Counted from the first letter of the stretch, positions 13,316 through 19,658 are shown. The stretch is 19,658 nucleotides of DNA from DASSCW01 sp036555005 (GCA_036555005.1 DATBME010000030.1:1-19658), one strand, 5' to 3'. A program made the numbers and translations. The notes: a model not told the origin generated them from the letters alone.

Positions 13316-13972
13316 CTAGCCCGACGGCGACGGCTCTCCCGATGGTGCCGGCGCTCCCGATGGTGCCGGCTCTCCCGATGGCGGGTCCGATCTCGGGGCC
13401 GCCAGCCTGAAGCGCCCGGTCGCCAGCGGCACGCTCTCCTGGGGCAGGTAGATCCGCATCGCGAACTGCCCGGCGCCCCAGGCTTCCAGCAGGTCGTCGA
13501 CCGGGACGGTGAAGGCGAAGGTCCGGCGCCCCGCGGTGATGTGCTGGATCGATCGTTCCTGGACGACGCGCGGCGTCTTGCCGCTCAGGCGCTCCACCTC
13601 CACGAAGATGCTGGACGTCGTGGCCGGCTGGGCGAGCGTCACCGAGTAGGCGAAGCGCTGGCCGGCGTGGAAGCGCCGGACCGGTCGCACGGCGCGGCTG
13701 GTCTCGGGGTCGAGCGCCAGCCCGAAGCGGATCGGCAAACCTGCCGGCGGCGAGGGGGTGGGGGAGGACCGGTTCCCCAGCAGGCCCTGCTCGGCGGCCG
13801 GCCCGCCGACGATGAAGGCCAGCACCACCAGCAGCGCGCCGGCCACTGCCCAGCCGACGAGGGGGTTGCTCTGCAGGGACCGCCCCGTCGAGCGGCGAGC
13901 CGCCTGCAGGGAGCGACGGGTGGACCGCCCTGCGGCCTGCAGGCGCCGGGCCTGTGACCGGCGTGTCGCCAT
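13316..13972 (-). CDS. Single-pass membrane protein with extracytoplasmic domain and Pro-Ser-Gly tail
   Basis: A 218-residue protein. The N-terminus is strongly basic with an 11-residue repeat (RLQAAGRSTRR then SLQAARRSTGR). A membrane segment follows at about 38-57. A Pro-rich linker (PTPSPPAG) leads to a beta-rich outer domain (about 80-190: RFAYSVTLAQPA, SIFVEVERL, TFAFTVPVDDLL, QFAMRIYLP). The tail is built of PSGEPA-like hexapeptides encoded by an 18-bp tandem repeat. The start at 13972 is preferred because TACAGT (13987-13982) lies 9 nt upstream; the frame extends to 13999 but would run through that box. It is divergent from the DUF3090 gene. The basic repeat could bind nucleic acid or lipid head groups, but this is speculative. 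No family is recognised. Confidence 0.75.
   Translation of the reverse strand: MATRRSQARRLQAAGRSTRRSLQAARRSTGRSLQSNPLVGWAVAGALLVVLAFIVGGPAAEQGLLGNRSSPTPSPPAGLPIRFGLALDPETSRAVRPVRRFHAGQRFAYSVTLAQPATTSSIFVEVERLSGKTPRVVQERSIQHITAGRRTFAFTVPVDDLLEAWGAGQFAMRIYLPQESVPLATGRFRLAAPRSDPPSGEPAPSGAPAPSGEPSPSG
13331..13384. repeat. 18-bp tandem repeat, three copies, in the 3' end of a membrane-protein gene
   Basis: Copies at 13331-13348, 13349-13366 and 13367-13384 differ at only a few positions. Read on the minus strand they encode PSGEPA, PSGAPA and PSGEPS units at the C-terminus. Such repeats change length easily by slippage. Confidence 0.8.
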
Positions 13973-13981
13973 GACGGTTCC

Positions 13982-14009
13982 ACTGTACCGATCGCCCACG
14001 GGCTAGGAT
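13982..14009. promoter_or_regulatory. Back-to-back -10 boxes between the membrane protein and DUF3090
   Basis: TACAGT on the minus strand (13987-13982) is 9 nt before ATG 13972. TAGGAT on the plus strand (14004-14009) is 6 nt before ATG 14016. Neither gene has a good Shine-Dalgarno. Both starts fit leaderless transcription from a 43-bp divergent gap. Confidence 0.5.
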
Positions 14010-14015
14010 GGCCTT

Positions 14016-14549
14016 ATGACGCGACGCCTCTTCATCTTCGACGAGCCAGATCGGTTCGTGCCCGGCACCATCGGGGAGCCAGGCGATCGGACGTTCTACC
14101 TGCAGGCCCGCAAGGGTCGAGCGGTGGTGAGCGTCGTGCTGGAGAAGTCGCAGGTCGCGGTGCTGGCGGCCCGCATGACGGAGCTGCTCTCCACGGTCGA
14201 CCGCCCGCCGCCGGCCTTCAAGCCGATTGCCGACGACGCGCCGCTCGACGAGCCATTGGTCGAGGTCTTCCGCGTCGGCGCCATGGCGCTGGCGTGGGAC
14301 CCGTCCGGCGGGCGCGTGATGATCGAGGCCCAGCCGGAGGATGCCGGCGGCGAGTACCTGGAGGTTGCGGACGACGACGACGAAGGGCCGGACCTGATGC
14401 GGGTCCGGCTGGCGCCCGAGCAGGCGCACGCCTTCGTCGGCCGCGCCGAACGGCTCGTCACCGCCGGCCGGCCGGCCTGTCCGTACTGCGGCGAGCCCCT
14501 GGATCCGGCCGGGCACTTCTGCGCCCGAGCCAACGGCCTGCTCAACTAG
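14016..14549 (+). CDS. DUF3090 family protein with C-terminal zinc-ribbon-like motif
   Basis: A 177-residue protein that matches the DUF3090 family: the MTRRLFIFDEPDRFVPGTIGEPG opening is split here as MTRRLFIFDEPD and FVPGTIGEPG, followed by FYLQARKG, VVSVVLEKSQV, FRVGAMALAWD, VMIEAQ and MRVRLAPEQAHAFVGRAERLVTAGRPACP. The end carries Cys155, Cys158, His167 and Cys169 (CPYCGEPLDPAGHFC), a probable zinc site. The biochemical function is unknown. In actinobacteria this family usually sits beside a histidine-phosphatase-like protein and an SCO1664-type protein, near mshC. Here it is followed after 7 nt by a cysteine-dependent phosphatase, so a phosphatase partner is kept but of another fold. An acidic run (DDDDEG) lies before the last strand. 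Start ATG 14016, probably leaderless behind TAGGAT. Confidence 0.9.
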   Translation: MTRRLFIFDEPDRFVPGTIGEPGDRTFYLQARKGRAVVSVVLEKSQVAVLAARMTELLSTVDRPPPAFKPIADDAPLDEPLVEVFRVGAMALAWDPSGGRVMIEAQPEDAGGEYLEVADDDDEGPDLMRVRLAPEQAHAFVGRAERLVTAGRPACPYCGEPLDPAGHFCARANGLLN

Positions 14550-14556
14550 CCGGCGG

Positions 14557-15150
14557 ATGAGCGCCGGCGCCCCGCCGCACGCCGGGTTCGACCCGGAGAT
14601 GCGCATCGACTGGATCGAGCCCGAGGCGCTGTTCCCGGCCGCGCCGGGCCGCCTGGGCCTGACCTTCCTGCCGGGCAAGCAGGGCGCCTCGTCCCGCTAT
14701 CCGGGGCACACCTACCGACGGGACACGACCGATGACCTGGCCGCCATGCGGGCGATGGGCGTGGTGCGGCTGATCCTGCTGGTCGAAGATCGTGAGCTGC
14801 AGGCCTGGGGTGACCCGACCATCGTGGATCTTGGCGCGCGCGAGGGGGTCGAGGTGCGCCGGCATCCCATGGCGGATGGCTCGCCACCCGCCTCGGTGGA
14901 AGCCATGGATCGGATCCTGGACGAGATCGACGCGGCGCGCGTCGGCGGCGACGTGGTGGTGGCCTGCATGGGCGGGGTCGGCCGCACCGGGACGGTGGCC
15001 GCCTGTGCGCTGGTGCGTGCCGGCCGCCCGGCCGACGAGGCGATCGAGGTCATCCGGGCGCTGCGCCATCCCACCGCGGTCGAGACGGTGGCCCAGGAAC
15101 GATTCGTCGGCCAATATGCCGCACGGCGAGGTGGCGAGGCCGGAGCCTAG
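14557..15150 (+). CDS. Dual-specificity / tyrosine-type protein phosphatase (CX5R)
   Basis: A 197-residue soluble protein of the cysteine phosphatase superfamily. The signature loop is CMGGVGRTGT, with nucleophile Cys137 and phosphate-binding Arg143. The preceding HPMADGSPP segment (about 107-115) supplies the likely general-acid Asp. The region before (LAAMRAMGVVRLILLVEDREL) fits the first helix-strand pair of the fold, and AIEVIRALRHPTAVETVAQERFV fits the C-terminal helices. Members remove phosphate from proteins or small phospho-compounds; the target is unknown. It starts 7 nt after the DUF3090 stop and is surely co-transcribed with it. Its TAG stop overlaps the MarR stop on the other strand within CTAG. 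Confidence 0.88.
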   Translation: MSAGAPPHAGFDPEMRIDWIEPEALFPAAPGRLGLTFLPGKQGASSRYPGHTYRRDTTDDLAAMRAMGVVRLILLVEDRELQAWGDPTIVDLGAREGVEVRRHPMADGSPPASVEAMDRILDEIDAARVGGDVVVACMGGVGRTGTVAACALVRAGRPADEAIEVIRALRHPTAVETVAQERFVGQYAARRGGEAGA

Positions 15151-15734
15151 TCCGCCTTGGCGCCCTCCTGCTCATCGGCGTGGGTTGGCAGCTTGGCGCC
15201 CATCCGCTCGAACTCGAGCATCAATCGGCGCAGGAGGCCGTTGAGGACGTCCTTCTCGGCAGGGTCGAGCGCCGAGGCCAGGAGGGCTTCCTTCTGCGCC
15301 TGGGCGCCGGTCGAATCCTGCCACGCCTGCCAGCCCGCGTCGGTCAGCTCGACCTTGAGCGCGCGCCGATCATCGGGATCGGGCAGGCGGCGGATCAGGC
15401 CGGCTGACTCCAATCGGTCCAGGCGGTTGGTCATGGCACCGGAAGAGAGCCCCATCTCCTCGGCGAGCTTGCCGGGCGAGCGGCGGTAGGGCGGGCCCGA
15501 GCGCCGCAGGGCGCCGAGCAGCCACCACTCGCCGCGGTCCAGGTTGAACTCGGCCAGGGTCTCGTTCATGACCCGATCCAGCAGCTTGGTCAGCTTCTGG
15601 ATGCGCTCGACGATCCCCTCCGTGGCGAGGTCGAGCTCGGGGAGCTCGTGCTTCCAGACCTCGAGCATGCGATCGACGGCGTCCAGCTGCGCGGGGGCTG
15701 TGGCCACGGCAGTGGCCGTCGCGTTCTTTGTCAT
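15147..15734 (-). CDS. MarR-family winged-helix regulator
   Basis: A 195-residue regulator. After a Thr/Ala-rich start, the dimer helices lie at about 40-62. The winged helix lies at about 65-130: WWLLGALRRSG, KLAEEMGLSSGAMTNRLDRLESAGLI (recognition helix 97-108) and the wing DPDDRRALKVELT (119-131), a hallmark of the family. The C-terminal helices (145-180) complete the dimer. MarR proteins respond to small aromatic ligands or oxidants. No cysteine is present, so thiol sensing of the OhrR kind is unlikely. The start at 15734 is supported by GGAGA (15747-15743) 8 nt upstream; the frame runs further to 16148, but that would cross its own operator and two terminators. A perfect 20-bp palindrome 20 bp upstream suggests self-control and control of the divergent small gene. 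Confidence 0.92.
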   Translation of the reverse strand: MTKNATATAVATAPAQLDAVDRMLEVWKHELPELDLATEGIVERIQKLTKLLDRVMNETLAEFNLDRGEWWLLGALRRSGPPYRRSPGKLAEEMGLSSGAMTNRLDRLESAGLIRRLPDPDDRRALKVELTDAGWQAWQDSTGAQAQKEALLASALDPAEKDVLNGLLRRLMLEFERMGAKLPTHADEQEGAKAD

Positions 15735-15754
15735 GGCCAGATTCTCCACGTCAA

Positions 15755-15788
15755 ATGTCTTGACGTCAAGACATCTTGCTGCTAGAGT
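15755..15788. promoter_or_regulatory. MarR operator overlapping a consensus promoter
   Basis: ATGTCTTGACGTCAAGACAT (15755-15774) is a perfect 20-bp palindrome of the TCTTGA-N2-TCAAGA kind bound by many MarR proteins. On the plus strand TTGACG (15760-15765) and TAGAGT (15783-15788), 17 bp apart, form a near-consensus promoter with its -35 inside the palindrome. Bound regulator would block it. On the minus strand the palindrome precedes the marR start by 20 bp. Confidence 0.75.
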
Positions 15789-15850
15789 GCCGGGAGATCG
15801 TTTGAGATGAAGATTCTTTCGGTCGAATGAAGAAGGGGAAGGAGGTAAAG

Positions 15851-16039
15851 ATGTTCCAGTTCCTCGACCCACTGGCTCTGCGCCTCCAGGGTGAGGCACG
15901 GCGCACCGAGCTTCGCGCCAGCATGCAGGCCGCCCGTGGCGGCACCGTCCGTCGCCGGTTCGGCGGATGGCTGGTGAGCCTCGGTGAGCGGCTCGCCCAG
16001 GATGACGCAGGTCTGCGGCCCGCAGCCGATTGGGGCTGA
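15851..16039 (+). CDS. 62-residue small protein under the MarR operator
   Basis: ATG 15851 follows an excellent Shine-Dalgarno (AAGGAGGT, 15839-15846) at 5 nt from GGAGG, and the consensus promoter at 15760-15788 points to it. The frame also opens at 15827, but that start has no ribosome site and overlaps the Shine-Dalgarno. The protein begins MFQFLDPLALRLQ, then a strongly basic helix (GEARRTELRASMQAARGG, TVRRRFG), an amphipathic helix (GWLVSLGERLAQ) and a short polar end. There is no signal peptide and no clear membrane span, though the basic amphipathic helices could lie on a membrane or bind nucleic acid. Two hairpins follow the stop. I do not recognise it. As the only gene facing the MarR operator it is the likely regulated output. 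Confidence 0.72.
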   Translation: MFQFLDPLALRLQGEARRTELRASMQAARGGTVRRRFGGWLVSLGERLAQDDAGLRPAADWG

Positions 16040-16079
16040 CGGCCGATCGCGAACGCGCGACCGAGGATTGGGTCGGCCG
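16040..16079 (+). terminator. Hairpin directly after the 62-residue gene
   Basis: CGGCCGA (16040-16046) pairs with TCGGCCG (16073-16079). Inside, TCGCG (16047-16051) pairs with CGCGA (16056-16060). It starts at the base after the stop codon. Confidence 0.5.
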
Positions 16080-16125
16080 CGCGAGGTCCGTCCACTGCCC
16101 GAGCAGCGGTGAGGTTTGGACCACG

Positions 16126-16161
16126 ACGAGCGCCCGGCGTGGCACCACGCCGGGCGCTCGT
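16126..16161 (+). terminator. 17-bp perfect stem terminator
   Basis: Arms 16126-16142 and 16145-16161 are exact complements over 17 bp, with CA at the tip (real loop a little larger). TTCG follows. It probably ends transcription of the small gene and insulates the promoter at 16195. Confidence 0.75.
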
Positions 16162-16194
16162 TCGCGTCCGGCGCCGTGACGTGAGGCGGCGGAC

Positions 16195-16211
16195 GCGCCG
16201 GTAGACTCCGC
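16195..16211 (+). promoter_or_regulatory. Promoter core GCGCCGGTAGACTCCGC ahead of the oxidase remnant
   Basis: Identical over 17 bp to 6337-6353. TAGACT (16202-16207) is 8 nt before GTG 16216, the leaderless layout seen elsewhere in the window. Confidence 0.5.
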
Positions 16212-16215
16212 ATCC

Positions 16216-16275
16216 GTGGCGAGCCGCTACGACGCCGTCGTCATCGGCCTGGGCGGCATGGGCAGTGCCGCCGCC
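16216..16275 (+). pseudogene. 5' remnant of an FAD-dependent sarcosine / N-methyltryptophan oxidase-like gene
   Basis: GTG 16216 begins MASRYDAVVIGLGGMGSAAA, which is the Rossmann FAD-binding start (YDAVVIGxGGMGSAA) typical of monomeric sarcosine oxidase and SolA-like amine oxidases. Those enzymes are close to 370-390 residues. Here the similarity stops after about 20 residues, where the expected helix (YHLARRG-like) should follow. The frame continues to 16809 only as Arg/Ser/Pro-rich text that is antisense to the helicase gene. The promoter and start codon look intact, so this is probably the stump of a deleted gene. An alternative is a short leader-like peptide, which I consider less likely. 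Confidence 0.6.
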
Positions 16276-16571
16276 ACGCCCGTCCGCACCGCGGCCCCAC
16301 TCCAGACGTACACCCCGGGTACTGCATCACTCCGCACCTGGGCGGTGAGGTGCGATTGCCCTGCCGCGTGCCGGGCCGCGGAGGTACGAGATCGCCATAG
16401 GCGAGGCGGACCTGGCCGGTCATGCTCCTGCCGAACTCATCGATACGCCCAGCGGCGGTCTCGCGACGATCGGCCCTCCAGCAGATCATCGCCGCTCACC
16501 TGGGCACCACGGCAAACGCGGTACTGCCCGCCGCGGGAGCCAACCGGCGCATCCGGTTCGGTGCCCGTCCC
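16276..16571. other. Degenerate stretch between the oxidase stump and the helicase terminator
   Basis: No intact gene is seen. Two short coding-like bits occur in different plus frames (near 16310-16390 reading HPGYCITPHLGGEVRLPC, and near 16384-16450 reading YEIAIGEADLAGHAPAELID), as expected of a decayed and frameshifted gene, but I cannot name a parent. No insertion-sequence ends or target duplications were found. Confidence 0.35.
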
Positions 16572-16604
16572 GCCTCCCCCGGTCATCCTCCGGCCGGGGG
16601 AGGC
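16572..16604 (-). terminator. Hairpin after the nuclease-helicase gene
   Basis: GCCTCCCCCGG (16572-16582) pairs with CCGGGGGAGGC (16594-16604) over 11 bp with an 11-nt loop. It begins 9 nt after the stop of the minus-strand gene. Confidence 0.65.
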
Positions 16605-16613
16605 CTCTTCATG

Positions 16614-19600
16614 TCAGGCGCTGGGCAACGAGTCGAGCCCGAGCGTGAGCGACTGTTCGTCGGCGAGCTCCACGAAGCGGCACAGCGCATTCGCCAGCCG
16701 CATCTGGAACGGCGTGTGCACCCGGACGCGCAGCAGGTCCGGCGAGCAGACGATCGTCGCCAGGCACCGGCCACGCGAGGTGGCCACGTTGAGGCGGTTG
16801 AGCGAGTAGAGGAACTCCAGCGTGCGCGGCATCTCGTCCTGCGACGAGGTCGCCATCGAGTAGATCACCGCGGCCGCCTGCTGGCCCTGGATCTTGTCGA
16901 CCGTTCCGACCCGCAACGTGCCGTCCACCCCGTCGGCCAGCGGCTGCAGCTTCTCGGTCAGCAGGTCCACCTGGGCGTTGTAGGGCGCTACCACCAGGAT
17001 GTCGTCCGGACGCATCGGTTCCGACCGGCCGCCCGCATCCGTCCAACGACCGTGCAGCAGCTTGCGGTACAGGCTGCGGACCACGTCCGCCTCCTCTTCG
17101 GATTTGTTCCGGTTCCCTGCGTGGACGACCGGGACCCAACGCACGCCGGTGCCGGACAGGCGCCCGGGGGCGATGAGGTCCTGCCGGCCGGCCTCGGGCG
17201 CGGACGTGAGCTGGCGCGCGTAGAAGACCTCGCTGGTGAAGGCGTTCACGTCCGGGTGCAGCCGATAGGTCTGCGGCAGGAAGATGCCACGGCGCGAGTC
17301 GATCACCGGCTCGCCGCCCAGCACGTGCTCCAGCGAGGACAGGTCGACGCCCTCCGGGTGGGCGCCCTTCTTGACCTGGGAGAGCTGCTGCGGGTCGCCG
17401 AGCAGGACCACGTTGCGCGCCGCGCCCGATACGGCGATGACGTTGGCCATGGACATCTGGCCCGCCTCGTCGACGAACAGCGTATCGACGCTGCCGAAGA
17501 ACTCGTCGCGCGCCCACATCCAGGACGTGCCGGCGGCGACGTGCATGCCGTGCTCGCGGATCGCATCGGCCATGGCCGGGTTCGTCGTGGCGGCGAGATA
17601 GGGCCACGACTCGTCGGGCTTCTCGTTCGACTCCAGCTTGCGGATGGCCGAGACATGGACTCCCTGGCGGGCGCCATGCTCCAGGACCTCGTCCAGCAGG
17701 TTGGTCAGCGCCCGATGGGTGAAGGCCACGATGCCGACCTTCTTGCCGGCCGCCACCAGCGACAGGATCATCTCGGCGCCGATATACGTCTTGCCCGACC
17801 CGGGTGGGCCCTGCACCGGCAGAACCGACTCGTCGAGCCGCAGCACCACCTCGCGGGCGGCTTCCTGGGTCGACCGCGCGGCGGGCAGGACTGGATCGTC
17901 GATCGCCTGACCTGCGCGAGGACGCTCGCCCAGCAAGAAGTCGCGGGCCGCCCGCCACGGACCGGGCCCGGTGATGCCGTGATCGGCCACGTAAGCGCCC
18001 AGCGCCTCGAGGGCGCCGCGCTGCGGGTCGGTGTTGCGCGGGCCCTGCGGGATGAGCGAGGTCGGATGCGGTCGCTCCTCCTTCGCGTCCCAGCTGAGGT
18101 CGAGCGAGCCGGCCAGCGCGTCCAACCGCACGATGGTGCCGGCCGAACGCCCGGTGGCCGGGTTGACCGGGGTATCGCCTTCCTTCAGCCGGTATGACTG
18201 CTCAGGATCGAACTTGTAGCGGTGGACGACCGACTTCTTGGGCCGATCCACCTCGAACTGCCAGGTCAGCTGGCCGATCGCCTCGTCGTCGTAGGTGGCC
18301 AGTTCCTCGTCCGAGCGGGTGCAACGGTCGAAGAAGGCCCACCAGTCCACCTTCTCCTCGCGGCGGTGCCACTCGAGCAGGTTCGCCAGCAGCCAGCGCG
18401 CCTGCTGCTCGCGGTCCTGCCGGCGCAGCTCGGGCTCGGCGGGGATACCCTCCAGCAGCTGGCGTGCGAGCGCGGCCACGCGCGCGTCGCGCAGGCTCGA
18501 CGGCTTCGCTTCCTCTTCGACTGGCGGCGTGCGCCGATCCAGCACGGCCACGCCCAGCTCCAGCGCCAGCTGCGTGCGCCGCCCCTCCAACCAGTCGCGC
18601 AGCTCCGCGTTGGAGCGGCAGTCGTCCTGGTTGTAGAGGCGGATGTCCTCGAGGATGGCGGCGTCCGGCATCCCGGCGCTGACCGACTGGATGTAGCGCT
18701 CGTAGGCCACCACCGACGAGCCGGCCTCCTTCAGCGGCGCCTCGCGATTGAGCGCGTACAGCGGCTCCAGACGCTTGATCGAGTAGCTGTCCAGGCCGAT
18801 GCGCATCGACTGTCGGACGACCTTGTAGAGGTCGACGAACAGCTCGCCCTTCAGCATCTTGTCGACCTCCGCCTCTCGCGTGGCGTGGCGGGTGGAGAGC
18901 GTCCCCATCCGGCCCCGCTCGTAGGCGGCGTAGTGGTAGACGTGCATGTCCGGATAGGCCTGCCAGCGCGCCATCACGAAGTCGATGAAGGCCTCGAAGG
19001 CCAGCTTCTCCTCCGCCCGGTCATGCCCCCAGAAGGCACGGTACGGCTCGCCGGCGTTCGACGGATCCCAGATGCCGAACAGGTACTCCAGCCCGTCCAG
19101 CTCGGCGAACGGGTCGCCCTCGATGTCGAAGAACAGGTCGCCGGGGTTCGGTTCGGGCAGCGCACACAGGCCGCGATTCGGCTCGACCGGCAGGAACTCG
19201 AACTCGGGGACAGGCCGGTCGCGTGACGCGAACTGCAGGCGCGCCTGCTGGTGCAGCCCGGCCAGCGTGGTGGCGGCGAGGTCCGATACCTCAGGCAGCG
19301 GCGGCTCCAGGGTGGCCAGCGCGGTCATGGTCCCGATCCCGCCGCTGCGCAATCGCCGCGCCTGGTCGGAGCGCAGCGAGGCCACCAGGCTCAGATGATC
19401 GGCGGCCTGGCGCCAGGCATCGCAGGTCGGCTGCCAGCGGCAGACCTCGCAGTGCCGCACCGGCTCCGGCACCTCGCGCAGCGGATAGACCGGTGCGCCT
19501 GCGCCGACGGCCTCCAGGAACCGGGCCTTCACGCTGCGGTAGTAGGCCAGGTAATCGTCGAGCCGATGGCTCTCCACCTGGTGGCCGCTGCCGCCCAGCG

Positions 19601-19658
19601 CCACGTGCATATGGGTGGGCATCTGGCCCTGGATGGCGGCCACCAGGTCCGAGTAGAC
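16614..19658 (-). CDS. TM0106-type RecB-like nuclease fused to a superfamily 1 helicase (5' partial)
   Basis: The frame is open to the window edge, so the N-terminus is missing; numbering is from GTG 19643. Residues 65-74 hold HCEVCRWQPTC, a cysteine cluster (65, 68, 74) like the Fe-S cluster of Cas4/RecB-like nucleases, whose catalytic part should lie upstream. A helix-hairpin-helix-like piece (LRSGGIGTMTALATL) follows. Next is an RNase-H-like exonuclease domain (from about 165: LFFDIEGDPF, then LEYLFGIWD, YHYAAYE, SYSIKRLEPLY and YNQDDCRSN), with Asp/Glu residues typical of the DEDD fold. The helicase has Walker A GPPGSGKT (612-619), a Walker B box VDEAGQ, GDPQQLSQV, and motif VI LNRLNVATSRGR, as in Dna2/Upf1-like SF1 enzymes. 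Probably a DNA-processing enzyme of repair or defence; the pathway is not established. A hairpin follows the stop. Confidence 0.92.
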   Translation of the reverse strand, partial: VYSDLVAAIQGQMPTHMHVALGGSGHQVESHRLDDYLAYYRSVKARFLEAVGAGAPVYPLREVPEPVRHCEVCRWQPTCDAWRQAADHLSLVASLRSDQARRLRSGGIGTMTALATLEPPLPEVSDLAATTLAGLHQQARLQFASRDRPVPEFEFLPVEPNRGLCALPEPNPGDLFFDIEGDPFAELDGLEYLFGIWDPSNAGEPYRAFWGHDRAEEKLAFEAFIDFVMARWQAYPDMHVYHYAAYERGRMGTLSTRHATREAEVDKMLKGELFVDLYKVVRQSMRIGLDSYSIKRLEPLYALNREAPLKEAGSSVVAYERYIQSVSAGMPDAAILEDIRLYNQDDCRSNAELRDWLEGRRTQLALELGVAVLDRRTPPVEEEAKPSSLRDARVAALARQLLEGIPAEPELRRQDREQQARWLLANLLEWHRREEKVDWWAFFDRCTRSDEELATYDDEAIGQLTWQFEVDRPKKSVVHRYKFDPEQSYRLKEGDTPVNPATGRSAGTIVRLDALAGSLDLSWDAKEERPHPTSLIPQGPRNTDPQRGALEALGAYVADHGITGPGPWRAARDFLLGERPRAGQAIDDPVLPAARSTQEAAREVVLRLDESVLPVQGPPGSGKTYIGAEMILSLVAAGKKVGIVAFTHRALTNLLDEVLEHGARQGVHVSAIRKLESNEKPDESWPYLAATTNPAMADAIREHGMHVAAGTSWMWARDEFFGSVDTLFVDEAGQMSMANVIAVSGAARNVVLLGDPQQLSQVKKGAHPEGVDLSSLEHVLGGEPVIDSRRGIFLPQTYRLHPDVNAFTSEVFYARQLTSAPEAGRQDLIAPGRLSGTGVRWVPVVHAGNRNKSEEEADVVRSLYRKLLHGRWTDAGGRSEPMRPDDILVVAPYNAQVDLLTEKLQPLADGVDGTLRVGTVDKIQGQQAAAVIYSMATSSQDEMPRTLEFLYSLNRLNVATSRGRCLATIVCSPDLLRVRVHTPFQMRLANALCRFVELADEQSLTLGLDSLPSA

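Noticed and set aside
13216..13410. 64-codon frame that could encode a peptide partner of the HTH-TPR regulator
   Set aside because: No Shine-Dalgarno, not at a leaderless distance, crosses a strong terminator, and its second half is the antisense of an 18-bp repeat.
13200..14678. 492-codon open frame on the minus strand
   Set aside because: Overlaps DUF3090 and the membrane protein in other frames; no recognisable domain.
15735..16148. N-terminal extension of the MarR protein
   Set aside because: Would cross the palindrome, promoter, small gene and a 17-bp terminator. ATG 15734 has a good ribosome site.
16422..18197. 591-codon open frame on the plus strand
   Set aside because: It lies antisense to the nuclease-helicase, whose Walker, DEAGQ and motif VI blocks are all on the minus strand. 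Long antisense frames are expected at this GC content.

Overview
The window is about 19.7 kb of high-GC bacterial chromosome with dense genes, GTG starts and many stop/start overlaps. Gene content points to Chloroflexota (a Limnocylindria/Ellin6529-like lineage) or a deep actinobacterium-like relative. The pointers are a DUF3090 protein, a PE-LIG-POL LigD, a SipW-type signal peptidase operon, a CTPGYWKNH secreted protein, and TANNNT boxes 6-8 nt before start codons, which suggests many leaderless mRNAs. The phylum is an inference. I see no tRNA, rRNA, CRISPR array or complete transposon.

Region 1 (1-2933): a 5'-cut membrane protein with a beta-rich outer domain, then a secreted and membrane-anchored protein made of a tandem helical domain with four invariant histidines, then a small XRE regulator on the other strand. 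Region 2 (3140-6884): a secreted CTPGYWKNH protein with its own terminator, followed by a tight four-gene operon. The operon has two paralogous small secreted proteins, a DNRLRE/CBM96-like secreted protein and a SipW/archaeal-type signal peptidase I. The three secreted proteins share an AASL-x-L signature at the predicted cleavage site, so the peptidase is probably dedicated to them, in the manner of the Bacillus tapA-sipW-tasA matrix operon. The Shine-Dalgarno of the first gene lies inside a hairpin. A four-helix membrane protein follows.

Region 3 (6885-7602) has no convincing gene. It holds a diverged 78-bp tandem repeat, a 12-bp direct repeat and a long composite stem-loop (7411-7496). Region 4 (7603-11544) has a HAD phosphatase, a convergent PRC-barrel protein and a full-length LigD; no Ku gene is visible here. 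Region 5 (11545-13320): an HTH-TPR regulator behind a palindromic promoter region, followed by a consensus promoter inside an inverted repeat. That promoter leads into about 100 nt of structured sequence ending in a strong hairpin, a candidate small RNA.

Region 6 (13316-16215): a membrane-anchored protein, divergent from DUF3090, which is followed by a cysteine phosphatase. A MarR regulator comes next, with a perfect 20-bp palindromic operator overlapping a consensus promoter for an unrecognised 62-aa protein. Two strong hairpins close that unit. Region 7 (16216-19658): the first ~20 codons of an FAD-dependent sarcosine-oxidase-like gene survive behind an intact promoter, then a degenerate stretch, then the 3' part of a TM0106-type nuclease-helicase that runs off the window on the minus strand.
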